Source: Pelargonium cotyledonis | Lineage: Eukaryota; Streptophyta; Magnoliopsida; Geraniales; Geraniaceae | Length of the DNA: 24,758 nt | Reading direction: 5' to 3' | Assembly (NCBI GenBank): GCA_036897625.1 | Contig: JAYMTA010000741.1 | Coordinates: 1-24,758, forward strand | Shown here: positions 9,830-20,447 of the stretch, in pieces | Numbering within the stretch: the stretch's first letter is position 1 | How the letters are laid out: each line of letters starts with the position of its first letter | Translations under genes and position numbers: made by a program | The notes under the pieces: model-generated | The model's database searches: none | What the model was told of the DNA's origin: nothing | The model's input: only the letters and a program-made list of their open reading frames with translations

Positions 9830-10570
9830 CCAAATTGGCCCGACCTGCATTTTGTAACCATCAGAGAAGCAGGTTCGTTTGAGGCAGCGGCCCACTTCAG
9901 GTTTTACTTGCAAAATGTGAGATTGCCCAACTCAACCTACAAATGTCTCGAGATAAATTTGTCCCAACTTGAAAGTTGATCGTTCTTTTTCGTTACTTGC
10001 AAAAATATTGTCGGGCTTCAAGTGCATGTGGGTATAGGTCCAAATTTCCAACTCTACCCATAACCTGAAGGAGCCCACATCCTTTTTGGGTCGGAATCTG
10101 CCCCCACACTGAAGAAGCAATAAGACAGGGTTGGACCAACTGATTAAGTTGGGCAAGGGAATTGGGCATGGGCCATTTTTGGGTCGGGTTGGGGCAATCC
10201 TGCATAAATCCGCAAATTTCTCATGCAAAACTCAAATAACCTGACCAACAATCCATAATCACACCCTTTCTGAGTCGGGGTCATGCTAGATTTTTCTAGC
10301 CCGAAATTGAATTCCCAACACTAGATTGGGAAATCCGCAATTCTTACATAAAAATCTCAAACCGATTTGCATTCCGAAACTCCCAACTCCAAATTGTATA
10401 GGCCCACCTCTGGATCGGCAAATCCACACATTTTACATCACGAGAATCCAGTTCGACCCGTACCCCTTTGGACCCCTACCTATTGTTCACGGTCATCACT
10501 ATTTGGTAGATGGTATAGTCTAATAAGTGAATTTAGAATCGCCAACTACGGTGCCGTTTTTGTGTACTAA
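9830..10570. repeat. Intergenic sequence with degenerate internal repeats
   Basis: A less AT-rich stretch with recurring words: AAATCCGCAA near 10206 and 10331, AAATCCACA near 10430, each followed by a TT-rich then CA/AC-rich segment and a GACC(C)-like word; TTGGGTCGG-type words near 10086 and 10178; and repeated GGCCCA/GGCCCG. Period is roughly 100-125 bases and divergence is high. It may be an old, tandemly repetitive element end. Small open frames of 65-98 residues here look like by-products. Confidence 0.35.
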
Positions 10571-10639
10571 TCCTTTCAACGGCTCAGATCCAATGAAGCT
10601 TGCGGGTTCACCTATGTCTCCATAAGAGACTCAGTAGAC

Positions 10640-10768
10640 AATCAAAACCCGAGTACCGTCCTCACTAGTAAGCAGTCACTGCTCAGTCCTCACTCACACA
10701 CTCACACTCCGACTCCGAAACGAACCCAGCAACCACAAAAGCTTGAGCTCAGATCTCAGTTTCAACAG
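10640..10768 (+). promoter_or_regulatory. KDO-8-P synthase promoter-proximal region and leader exon
   Basis: CT/CA-rich sequence (CTCACTCACACACTCACACTCC near 10687-10708) resembles the pyrimidine patch around plant transcription starts; no clear TATA box. The leader exon ends with TTTCAACAG at 10768, directly before a strong donor GTAAAT. There is no ATG in the last 80 bases of this exon. The 5' end of the transcript is not determinable from sequence. Confidence 0.5.
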
Positions 10769-11731
10769 GTAAATGATCCGATCGCATGCTCATCAATTTT
10801 TAGTTCTGTTCCAATTTTGTTTCATCGGCATTTTTTAAGGAAATATTGAAATTCAGATTCAGGATCGATCATTCTGATTCGTTGTTCATGTACTCCGATC
10901 CAGCTTGTATTTTTTTTTTTGTGTGCGTGCAAATTTTTGCTCATTTTTGGACTAGAACAGTGATTTCAGAATCGTATTTAGCATCATTTGACTGTGCATT
11001 GACCAAATTATACGATCGATTCTGTTAGAAATAATTGTGATTCTGATTCGTTGTTCATGTAGTTCGATCCATCTTCGTGATTATTTTTTTGTAAAGTTTT
11101 GTTGATTTTTTTGACTTGATAAGGGAATTCACTAATGTATTTAGCATAATTTGACTGTGCATGGCCCAAATTGTTCTGTCCGATCTGCTGTTCATGTAGT
11201 TCTATCCATCTTTGTGATGATTTTTGTGAAGTTTTGTGGATTTTTGGACTAGATCAGCGAATTCATTAATGTATTTGAGCATAATTTAACTGTGCATTGC
11301 CCAAATTGTTCTGTTAATTTTATTCTGAGTTTCATTTTTGGACTAGAAATAATTGTGATTCTGATTCAGTGTTGATGTAGTTAGATCCATCTTTGTGATA
11401 ATTTATGCAACTTTTTGTTGATTTTTTGAGCTGGATCAGTGAATTCACCATCGTATTTAGCATAGTTAGACTGTGCATTCTGAGTTTCATTTTAGGACTA
11501 TAGATAATTGTGATTCGTTGTTCATGTTATCGGTTTTATCTTTGTGATGTTTTTTGCAAAAAAATATTTATTAGTGAACCAGATCAGTGAATTTACCAAC
11601 GTATTTAGCATAATTGTGACTCTTCATTGCCCAAATTATACCATCAATTTTCTTTTGAGTTTCTTTTTTTGGACTAGAAATACTTGTGATTTTGACATGG
11701 GGTTTCATTTTCACTTGTATTGTATTTGTAG
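10769..11731 (+). other. Leader (5' UTR) intron of the KDO-8-P synthase gene
   Basis: Starts with GTAAATGATC and ends with TTGTATTTGTAG at 11731, leaving 13 leader bases (CAAAGCAGAGGAG) before the start codon. It is 963 bases, T-rich, and largely built of tandem repeat units. Leader introns of this type often raise expression in plants; that role here is inferred from position only. Confidence 0.75.
10865..11700 (+). repeat. Five-copy degenerate tandem repeat inside the leader intron
   Basis: Each unit carries, in order, ATTGTGATTCTGATTCGTTG-like, TTCATGTAGTT, GATCCATCTTTGTGAT, GGACTAGATCAGTGAATTC, GTATTTAGCATAATTTGACT and GTGCATTGCCCAAATT. The GTATTTAGCA anchor lies at 10974, 11137, 11271 (variant GTATTTGAGC), 11453 and 11601, so unit length is about 134-182 bases. 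A sixth, partial copy begins near 11678. Units 2 to 5 are closer to each other than to unit 1. Confidence 0.85.
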
Positions 11732-11744
11732 CAAAGCAGAGGAG

Positions 11745-14700
11745 ATGGACTCATCATCATTGCTATATAACCAGCTCAAGGTTAGAATTGTTTTCCGTTT
11801 TAGCTATATATTGTGAGAGGGTATGCCGGACAATTTTTTAATTGCTTTCACCTTAAACAGGCTACACAACCATTTTTTTTATTAGCTGGTCCCAATGTCA
11901 TTGAATCTGAGGAGCATGTTATGAAGATGGCCAAGCACATTAAGGGCATTACAACCAAGTATGTCTCCACTGTTTTACCCTCTGTGGTGCTTTTGTTTCT
12001 TTGGAAATTAAAGTGGCCAGGCATGTTTTAACAGGAAATGTCTTGATCTGAGGATATACTTCTGATTTATGCTTAAGAGTTATTTACTGTTTATAAATTC
12101 CTTATGTTGCTTATTATATAAAAATGGGTCAAGGTGTCCCTGAAAATTACTGTTGTGGCCGCATCGATCGCAAGTTCTTAGTTTAACGATATATAAAAAT
12201 AATAATAAAAAAGATATGGGAGTTCTTAGCGGTAGAGTTTCTATTTCTCAACTTTGTTTCAGTGAAGAGATAACGCATATGCGATGATTAAAATTGTAAG
12301 TATTTATAGGTTTAGTGGAATATTGATCCTCTTTTTCAATATTGTAGATTAGGGTTGCCTCTTGTTTTCAAGTCAAGTTTTGACAAAGCTAACCGGACAT
12401 CCTCAAAATCATTTCGGGGTCCTGGCATGGTTGAAGGATTGAAGGTATGTGTTCTTATTGTATTTAACTAATGGAAGTCATATTTTGGGTTTTAAATCTT
12501 GATCGCAAGGATCTTTCCCCGTGTGTTGAAAAAAAAGGATATCAAGTTTTTGATAAAAGTTAAGACTGTTTAGTGAAACACTGAAACTTAATTAGAGGTT
12601 GAACAAACATGTCCAAGCATATATATTGTTTTCAGAGCTTTTTTATGGATTGATTAAATGATCAAATCTTGATGTATGAGATTTTTTTTATGAGGAATCC
12701 AATGTATTCCAATCTTTCTAAATGTTAGTATTTCCGCCTTTGGGTGTAGATCCTTGAGAAGGTCAAGGTGGCATATGACCTCCCTATAGTGACTGATGTG
12801 CACGAATCAGCCCAGGTAAACTTTACGTGACTTGTTTCCTTTTTAAATATTCCATTCGTACTCTTGAATTCCTATAATGTGATGGACTCTTGTTTACTTA
12901 TCTGTTCCACAAACTTTTTCCTTAATCTCTTCCTTTGGCACTTTCAACTCCTTGCCAAGGGTATATGCTTGTATAGAAGAGTTGTCTGACTTTACTATCA
13001 ATGGCTTTTAGTAACCAACCTTACTTGCAAGTGAGTTTGGACTCCTCTTGGACTATATATGTAAACATAATGCTGTGTTTTTTGTTTCTATTTGATTTGG
13101 CTGCTTAATGCATGTCAGTTACTCCGTTACTCGTATAGTTGTTGTCTATGATATCGATACCTCTTCCTTTTTTGCTTAATTATCATTGAAAATTTGTAAA
13201 TACATGAGAAGTTTTCACCAATTACAGTATTGAAGTGCTTATGTAATGCCATAAGCTTCTTCTCAGACTTGTTTTTTCTTTAGTGCGAGGCAGTTGGAAA
13301 AGTTGCAGACATTATCCAGATTCCAGCTTTCTTGTGCCGTCAGGTATGATGAATGTTTGATAATTCCAATATCATCCAGTGCTGTATGTGATAAAAGAAA
13401 TGTGTAAGCTTACTGGATTTCATTCTTTATTTCATTTATCTTGTTTAAGACATTTTGTAATGGCAGACAGATCTTCTAGTAGCCGCTGCGATGACAGGAA
13501 AAATTGTGAATATCAAGAAAGGCCAATTTTGTTCTCCTTCAGTAAGTAGATTTATTTCTTCCACGACAAATTAGAAGTCATGATCTTTATTGAACCATTT
13601 GTTTTGTTGGTAATATACGTATGCATCTATATGCTTTAGCATTTCTTAATGCAAATAATGCACATATGCAGGTTATGGCTAATTCTGCTGAGAAGGTTAG
13701 ATTGGCTGGAAATCCAAATGTCATGGTTTGTGAAAGAGGAACTATGTTTGGCTATAGTAAGTAATTCTGAGTTGAGTATGGATGCAATCTGTAAATGCTA
13801 CTGAAGGGTTTTCTAAGGTTCATATAATATGACTAGTATAATATTATAGGAATCTCAATCTGACATGAATCTCAAACAGTACTCAGATTAGTATAAGATT
13901 TAATGTGACAAAATAGGATTACATTAGAGAAAAATAGTTGTTATCGTTAAGCCAAGATTTAGAGGATTCCTATGACCTCTTCTCTGTTTCATGTTAGTTT
14001 AGTCCATTAGGATTTAAGTTCTTGATTATTCACTGATATATATCATAATCGTTAGTTAACGTTCATTTGGGCTCTGGCTGTAGATGATTTGATTGTTGAT
14101 CCACGCAACTTTGAATGGCTGCGAGAAGCTAATTGTCCAGTTGTAAGTTGCTTGTTCATATTTTGCTTCGTTTACATTAGTATTAACATGTTATTGTGGT
14201 TAGTGGAATGTAATACACAACAAACTGAACACTAGACCGAAGTGCTTACATAATAAAAGTGTCCATCATGAATTTCAACTATTATACGTATCCTTGCAAT
14301 CTAATTTAATAAGTTTTATGGATTGGTATCAGCTCCTTTGGGTTGGTGGTGCTCTATGAAACTATGATATCTTTCTTCCAAATCGTTCAACAAATTCTCT
14401 TCAAATACTGAGCTTATGGTTTCCATGCCTTAAAAGCTTCCCTCACTGCTTGGAAAGTTACTGTGTGACCTGACAAGTTCACCAGATATGAAGTGTTCAG
14501 TTTCAAAGTGAGAATACACCTACTTCAGAAATGCTATCTCGAAATCCTATGAGAGTCTAGCCTTGTAAATCCCTACCTCCCTCACTTAACCTCATTTCAA
14601 AGTGAGAATACACCTACTTCAGAAATGCTATCTCGAAATACTATGAGCGTCTAGCCTTGTAAACCCCTTCCTCCCTCACTTAACCTCATGATAAGGTCCC

Positions 14701-17700
14701 TCATTGTTTTCCGTAAGCCCCGCTATGTTATTTACTTCACATAGTTTCAAGTTGTCCACCTCTTATCCTTGGATGGAATGTAAAGAAAGTATCGAGGAAT
14801 TCCACAATGAAAGAATGTAAAGTTTGTCGTCAGTTGATATACAAGTTGGGTTCCCCCACCTAATAATTTAAACCTTTTGGTTGGAGTCAAGTTTAACACT
14901 GTATTAGAGCTGAATCTTCCCACATTGAAAGAATGTAAAGTATGTCGCTAATTGTTATACAAGTTGGGCCCTACACCTCATAGCTTAAGCTCTTAGGTTG
15001 GAGTCAAATTGACTAGAAAGTAAAAAAATTGGCATGTTGGAGCACACTCTAAGGAAAACAGTTGCATAGAAGCTCGATCCTTGTGTTTTGTGAATATTTT
15101 ATTCGTGTGTACCTTTGTTGTTGCCATCGTATGGTGATAGTTATCGCAAGCTGATTTCATACGTATCTTTGTTACCCACATGACCAAGCTATCTCATTTT
15201 CCTGTATCGATGCAGGTTGCTGATGTCACACATGCATTACAACAGCCTGCTGGGAGAAAGGTAGATTATTTTATCTTACTAATGCCATAAGTATGTGGTG
15301 TTAATGGATCGCGTTTTCATGATTTTTCTTTTAGTGGACATAACCAGAGACGGATCCATGTATAGTGGATTGGGGGCAATTGCCCCCAATGATATTATTT
15401 TTTTCAAATTTTACCCTTAATTTTTGTTTGCTTTTCACATTTGTCCTACTTATTTTATTCATTTGCCCCCACTCAAAAACTAAATTTGTTAACATTTGTC
15501 CCACTAGTTTAAAAAGATTTTATCTCTACCCTCACCACCTTCTACCACTATTGGGCTTTTTATCTTCTTAATGAGTTTTATGTTTTTTTTATAGGTTGGG
15601 GTATAATTTTAATTTGTTGATATATAATTACAATACACAAAATACATGCATACATATGTGTGTACGTGAGAGAGAGTTAATTAATATTTTCTGTAATTTA
15701 TAAATAAATTTGCCCTCACTGAGTTAATATTCTGGATCCGTCCCTGGACATAGCGGCATCCTTTGATTTACCAATTACCATGCTTGCGATTTTGTCATGC
15801 GAACAATTTGGATCTGATTCAGTACAGTAATTCATTTACCATGTAAGAATTTATTTCTTAATTTATTGAAATTACTAAATAGTAATAACACACATTACCT
15901 TTGTCTACCAAACATTAGGTGGACAGTAACGTTTGTTGGCCTAATTTACAAAAATATATAGTATACCAAATTTTGTAGCTCTTCATTGTTCTTTTATGCT
16001 TTTGTTTGGCTGGCTTGAACTCTTTAGCCATTTCAACAGGCTTTCAACATCTAAGTTATAGTTTTTGCTTTCTAATTATACTGGCAGAGGCTCTCTTAGT
16101 AGTTAGTACTTGTGCGAATATGCTCTTATTTTGATTTTTTTAATACTATGTCCAATAGTTCAGTGTGTTTAATTTGAACTAGCTACCTAACCCTATATTT
16201 ATTGCTTTGTTTTCCGTATAAAAGGCTTATTTCTACTTCATCATATAGTTGGAAGGTGGGGGTGTTGCCAGTGGTGGTCTTCGAGAATTAATACCATGTA
16301 TTGCAAGGACAGCAGTTACTGTAGGAGTCGATGGGATTTTTATGGAGGTACAAAAGAGCCTGGTCTAAATCATTTCATTTGTTTTATTTAATCAGCTTTT
16401 ACACGATTATGGTACTTGTAACTTTATTCAGATTTCTATTATATTCTAGATATCTAAGGTCCCTTATTAAAAAAAATAAAAAATTAATTAAACTATCAAA
16501 ATGGTTCTTGAACCATCAGGATCCTACGAATTTGGTTCATGATTAGTAGTTTATCCGTAAAATAGCAAGGGATGCCTCTGGTTCAAAATAATGAATTTCA
16601 CTAAGGAAATACTTCATTAGTTTTCTGTAAAATTTCCTGATATTTACATGCTCACTGTGCCTTATTCTGTGAATTTCTTGCTTTCTTTCAAGAGTGGAAG
16701 CCTACATTGCCATGGGATCTAAATGGGAGCCTCAAAACTTTTTTTTCTTCCTTTTGAGCTAATAATACAAGAGAAACCAAGACAAAGATTTAACAAGAAA
16801 ACAACCAAAACAGAGAAAGGAACAAACAAAATACAGAAAAGTCATGCAGCATCAGCTTGTTGCTGCAAAGCTGCTCCAAACTTAGTGTTTGCAGCCCATT
16901 GGCCTCATAAATGACTAATCTTGGCTGATCACCGCGGAGCTCAATAAATACTTGTTAAAACAGCATTTGCTTGAGTTCCTACGTCCCCTAACTATTGAAT
17001 TGCGTCCTTCTTTCATGTTTCTTTAGGCTTCTAACTTCTTTTTAATGCTTAGGTGCATGACGATCCTCTGAGCGCACCAGTTGATGGTCCAACTCAGTGG
17101 GTAAGTTTCTAAAACCCACATGCAGTTTCCATTTAGTGTTCAGTGTCCCTCAGAGGTCTCTCCAATGTGGCCTTTGACACCTTTTGCTTATCCATGAAAA
17201 CAGCCACTGCGCCATTTGGAAGAGCTGCTGGAAGAGCTCATCGCCATAGCTGTAAGTTCTTCATAATATCTTTAATTGCAAGTGCCAAGAAGTGGTTACA
17301 AATTTCGTAATATGTGCGTTTGGATAATAAATATTAATACCGTGACTCGTATTATTCTTACCATTGCTATTGCGCTGAGAAGGATAGATAAACTCTAGAA
17401 ATCTAAATTACTTCACTTAAGTGGTTCCAAAACCTTGGGTAAAATGTATCTGCAATCCTTGGACTATCATTTTTTCTAGATTCAGTCTTTATTCTGTATT
17501 TTTTTCTTTTAAAGCCCTTGAAGTTATAGTGTTACACGTTTACTAATTAGATTTCAGTTTAAAAACTTCAAACCTTTTTCAGATTCCTACTTTCTTCTTC
17601 TTAGCTCAATAGCATACAGGAAGAAAAATGGGTAATCTTTCAACAACAAAAAACAAAAAAATCAAGATTTTGGCAAACGAATTCATCAGATTCTCTACAA

Positions 17701-18420
17701 ACACGGCGGGGTGTGAAACTACAATTTTGCCAAGTCCAAGGTTTAAAAAACTGAAAATCAAGATAGGGACTAACTCTGAAAAATAGCAATCTAAGGGTGC
17801 CAAAGTACTGAACAAAGTCAGCGGTTCATTGGCAACATAAAAATATACCGAGTTTCCTCAAGTCCAATAATGCTGATTTCTTATTAGCAGGCTTTAGTTG
17901 TTATTGTATCCTAGCCATACTACTTTCGTAGCTTGTTTGGATTATACTAGACACAGCTCCAAAGCTTCTTCACGTTTCATTTATCATTATTCATCAAATG
18001 TATAATATGTTTTTACAATATCTAACGTTCCCTGTGCCTCAAAATAATTTATTGTTTTGTCTTTTAGCTTTGTCTCAAAATGAGTTTGTTATACTACACA
18101 TGTTAATAGGAATACAAAAATAAATATACAACACTAACTAGCATCTTGAATTTTCTGAAAATGAAAAACAATACACTCATTTTGGAACAGAGGTAGTAGA
18201 AGGTTTGAAAATATATTGATTGAGCATGGAATGGGGAGATGCCCCTTGGCTCTCTCATTTTCTATCTCTAGATATATTTTCCTCTATACAAATATATTCT
18301 TTTATAGAATGTTGTAGTTGATATGCTTAATTCATTGACATGGATTTCATTTTCTTTTTGAAGAGAGTGAGCAAAGGGAAGCAACCGTTCAAAATTGATC
18401 TCACTCCTTTCCGAGAGTAG
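11745..18420 (+). CDS. KDSA: KDO-8-phosphate synthase, 13 coding exons
   Basis: Cytosolic enzyme joining phosphoenolpyruvate and D-arabinose-5-phosphate to KDO-8-phosphate, needed for KDO in rhamnogalacturonan II. Exons by splice sites and frame: 11745-11780, 11861-11958, 12348-12444, 12750-12815, 13284-13343, 13467-13541, 13672-13756, 14084-14142, 15216-15260, 16249-16347, 17053-17100, 17204-17251, 18364-18420. All introns are GT-AG and the sum is 873 nt, giving 290 residues, the length I recall for Arabidopsis KDSA1. Recognised blocks: [98 protein letters not shown]. The four positions of the metal site are N24, H198, E240 and D251; asparagine in place of cysteine marks the metal-independent class. 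Start: the first ATG after the leader-intron acceptor. No frame damage. Confidence 0.95.
14501..14688 (+). repeat. 94-bp tandem duplication in intron 8
   Basis: Copy 1 is 14501-14594 and copy 2 is 14595-14688, directly adjacent. By eye four positions differ out of 94 (in the CGAAATCCTATGAG and TTGTAAATCCC regions). The low divergence suggests a fairly recent slippage or unequal-exchange event. Confidence 0.93.
14801..15014 (+). repeat. Diverged repeat pair, possible retroelement remnant
   Basis: A roughly 93-base unit at 14801-14893 recurs at about 14919-15014. Shared words include GAAAGAATGTAAAGT, TATACAAGTTGGG, CCACCT/ACACCTCATA and GGTTGGAGTCAA. Wording of this kind is common in dicot LTR retrotransposon remnants, but I find no terminal TG...CA boundaries, so the source stays open. 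Confidence 0.6.
15337..15754. mobile_element. hAT-type MITE in KDSA intron 9, with target-site duplication
   Basis: Element 15345-15746 (402 bp). The left end is CAGAGACGGATCCATG and the right end, read on the other strand, is CAGGGACGGATCCAG, giving about 14 matching terminal bases. Flanks are GACATAAC (15337-15344) and GACATAGC (15747-15754), an 8-bp duplication with one mismatch, as expected for hAT elements. Near the left end lies a perfect palindrome, 15369-15390, with core GGGGGCAATTGCCCCC. There is no transposase frame; the 68-residue frame at 15365-15571 has no recognisable domain. It is non-autonomous and removed with the intron. Confidence 0.85.
16348..17052 (+). other. KDSA intron 10
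   Basis: Intron of 705 bases. An A-rich stretch (about 16740-16840) precedes a short hairpin-like GCAGCATCAGCTTGTTGCTGC-type segment (about 16847-16867). The word GGTTCTTGAACC (16503-16514) is a short perfect palindrome. Nothing coding. Confidence 0.55.
17252..18363 (+). other. KDSA intron 12
   Basis: The longest coding-region intron, 1112 bases, ahead of the last 19-codon exon. From about 17430 to 17880 it carries sequence with phrases such as CCTTGGACTATC and GTCCAAGGTTTAAA plus an A-rich run (17640-17665), which suggests an old mobile element, though I could not define its ends. A Stowaway-like element lies at 18028-18197. Confidence 0.5.
18028..18197. mobile_element. Stowaway-like (Tc1/mariner) MITE remnant in intron 12
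   Basis: The left end TTCCCTGTGCCTCAAAAT and the right end, read on the other strand, TACTACCTCTGTTCCAAAAT, both follow the well-known plant Stowaway terminal pattern CTCCCTCCGTCCCAAAAT with several substitutions. Length is about 170 bp and there is no coding content. The expected TA target duplication is not cleanly preserved, so the element is old. Confidence 0.55.
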
Positions 18421-18887
18421 GAGTTAGACGCTTATTTCGAGGGTAAGTAACCGAAATTAGTTGATCTACAAGAGCTTATTATATCTTTTAATTTAAACTT
18501 AAGTTTATCTTTGTGAAGAAATCATGATATGTGCATTCACACATTGTTAAACTGCACTTACTGTACTTACCGCACCAAACATACCCCTTCTTTGGATTAT
18601 ATTTCATCCGAGTTCGTTGGAAACTTAGGTTTATACTTCGTTATAGAGCTGACTATTAAGATTTAAGGTCGGTTTGGGTTTTAAAGCCATAACCCTAATT
18701 TGACCCACAAAAGGTGTGGATGAGTGACCCATTAAGCATTTCTTTCATCGTAAATTCGACAAAAAGATTGGCTGATCTAGGTTTGCAGTTCCACAAAAAT
18801 GTTATATCCGTTAATGTAACTTTAATAGTGTTGCATTTTCTCTTATGTATCTCTATAGGCTGTTAGTTTAACATACTTTAGGGTTTT
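18421..18887 (+). other. KDSA 3' flank
   Basis: Sequence after the TAG at 18418-18420. A good donor-like GAGG/GTAAGTAAC at about 18440 hints at a 3' UTR intron, unproven. The rest is AT-rich and featureless until copia-derived sequence begins near 18888. Confidence 0.45.
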
Positions 18888-19380
18888 TTGAGATAGCAAT
18901 CTTGCAAATGTCACATTGTAAGATGATTATAAACATACATGTGACCATCTGGTAGATCCATATAGCAATACCATAAAATATTTAAGTGGTTCACATGAAG
19001 GATGAATAGACCCACATATATCTTGAACACGTTCAAGAAATTTTGGAGTTTCGTTTCCAACCTTTGTTGGTGATGACCTAATAATTAATTTTCCTTGAGA
19101 ACAAGAAACACATGAGAACTCGTTTGACAAAAGAATTTTCTAATTCTTTAATAAGTGCCTATTTGAGTTCTCTATAATTTTTCGTATCATTATTGACCCA
19201 GGATAGTCTAATCGAATATGCTACCTCATAAAATTATTCATTGAATCAATGAATTTCTTGTTCACTATGACATGAGGCAATTGTACTTATACGCGCATAA
19301 TACAAACCAGATGATTAAGAAGGTAATCTTTCTAATATTTGTTTCTTTCCGGAGACTATAAACGAAATACAAAGGTATTC
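18888..19380 (-). pseudogene. Copia integrase fragment of copy A
   Basis: A 67-residue open stretch (19130-18927) carries the C-x-x-C of the GAG-pre-integrase domain followed by the start of the integrase core. Upstream on the same strand, stop-broken sequence keeps weak GAG-pre-integrase likeness, such as GSIMIRKIIENSN near 19200-19160. Just before the break at about 18888, the NLAFARLL-type segment is recognisable in a shifted frame. A remnant of polyprotein, not a host gene. Confidence 0.75.
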
Positions 19381-20447
19381 TTTTTTTTATTATTATTATC
19401 AATAATAGGTAACTTTCATTCAAGTGAAATGAATTACAAGAACAAGTACAAAAAAGTCTCAGGCCTGTGAAAACATGAAAGAGTAACATGCTCAAATTGA
19501 AAATACCAAAAAAACATTAATGGTAAGAGAGATTGTGTGATACCCAAGACAGAATAGAGAAAGACGATTGAGGTTACCTATGCCAACACAATGAATGCAC
19601 CATTGGAGAAATCGAGGTGCTAAATTGGAAGGTGAATAGTCTAATTGGATTAGCCGGAGTGACACCAGAAGACCACCAACATGGATAATGTCGGAGATGA
19701 AATGGTGGTGTGAGACAGATCTGAGGCAAAGCTAGATCCGACCAAGTGCTGAAGCTACTCAGATCTGGTGAAGTGCGACGAAGTGAGAGTGTCGCCGGTG
19801 TTGGAAGACAGAGCTTGAAAGCTGCAATTGCGATGTGGATTCAAACGATGCTCGTGTGAAACTCACGGGCACGACGTGCTTGATGACCGGAGCGAACCTA
19901 TTGAGAAAACAGAGGACTGAAAGGCGAAGCTTTCCGTCAATGATGCAAAGAGCTAAGGAACAACGGTGGAGTGCAGCAACGACGGAGAAGAGACGGGTCG
20001 AGGAGGCGGCCAAGGCGGAGCAGCAGATCTGCACATATCTGAAATGGAGGACGCAAAACAGATCTCAAATCGGTGAACGGATCTGAAAATGTTGACTCGG
20101 ATGCTCTGGCATGGACGGTGGTGGCAGTGAGCTCCGAAGACGGCGGGAGTCTCGGTTGGAGAAAAAACAGTACTTGGCAGTGAGCGTCGGAGATTGAGGC
20201 GAACCTCGACTGAAGCGGAGTTATCGGTTGATGAAGATGGTGTTGTTGGTGTTTGGTGGTCCCGGGTGGAAGACGACGAGGTTAGGGCGGAGTGAGCAGT
20301 GGTGCCAGAGTGAGATTATGGTGTTTTGATGGTGATGATGAGGTGAGAGACTAGAAGAAGAAGGACCTCTCTGGCGGCAAGAGCCGCTTGAGAGGAGTAA
20401 AGAAACCAAAGAGACTAACTAGAAGCAAGTAGAGGAGAGAGATAAAT
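19381..20447 (-). mobile_element. Non-LTR-like insertion within copia copy A
   Basis: Comparison with the right-hand copia copy shows an extra 1.07 kb exactly between CAATATTG (20448 onward on the plus strand) and GGTATTC (ending 19380). On the minus strand it starts with a CT-rich, GC-rich segment (about 20440-19700), unlike its surroundings, and ends in an AT-rich segment with an (ATA)n and A8 tail (plus-strand T8 at 19381-19388). A poly(A)-like 3' end and lack of terminal repeats suggest a LINE- or SINE-type insertion or a retrocopy. Its open frames (for example 20034-19759 minus) match nothing I know. No clear target duplication was found. Confidence 0.6.

Larger units (their letters stand above)
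14143..15215 (+). other. KDSA intron 8, repeat-bearing
   Basis: Intron of 1073 bases between the exons ending at 14142 and starting at 15216. It contains a 94-bp tandem duplication and a second, diverged repeat pair, both listed separately. No coding content. Confidence 0.8.

Noticed and set aside
9932-10570. Small genes (65-98 residues) between the PPR and KDSA genes
   Set aside because: Frames overlap on both strands, follow repetitive sequence, and lack any protein likeness.
11544-12031. Open frames running through the KDSA leader intron and exon 2
   Set aside because: They cross good splice sites out of frame; the spliced KDSA frame explains the region completely.
15365-15571. 68-residue frame inside the hAT MITE
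   Set aside because: Hydrophobic T-rich translation with no transposase motif; begins inside the palindrome.
19759-20034. Minus-strand 91-residue open frame in the nested insertion
   Set aside because: No recognisable domain; open mainly because the segment is GC-rich. Kept only as part of the insertion.
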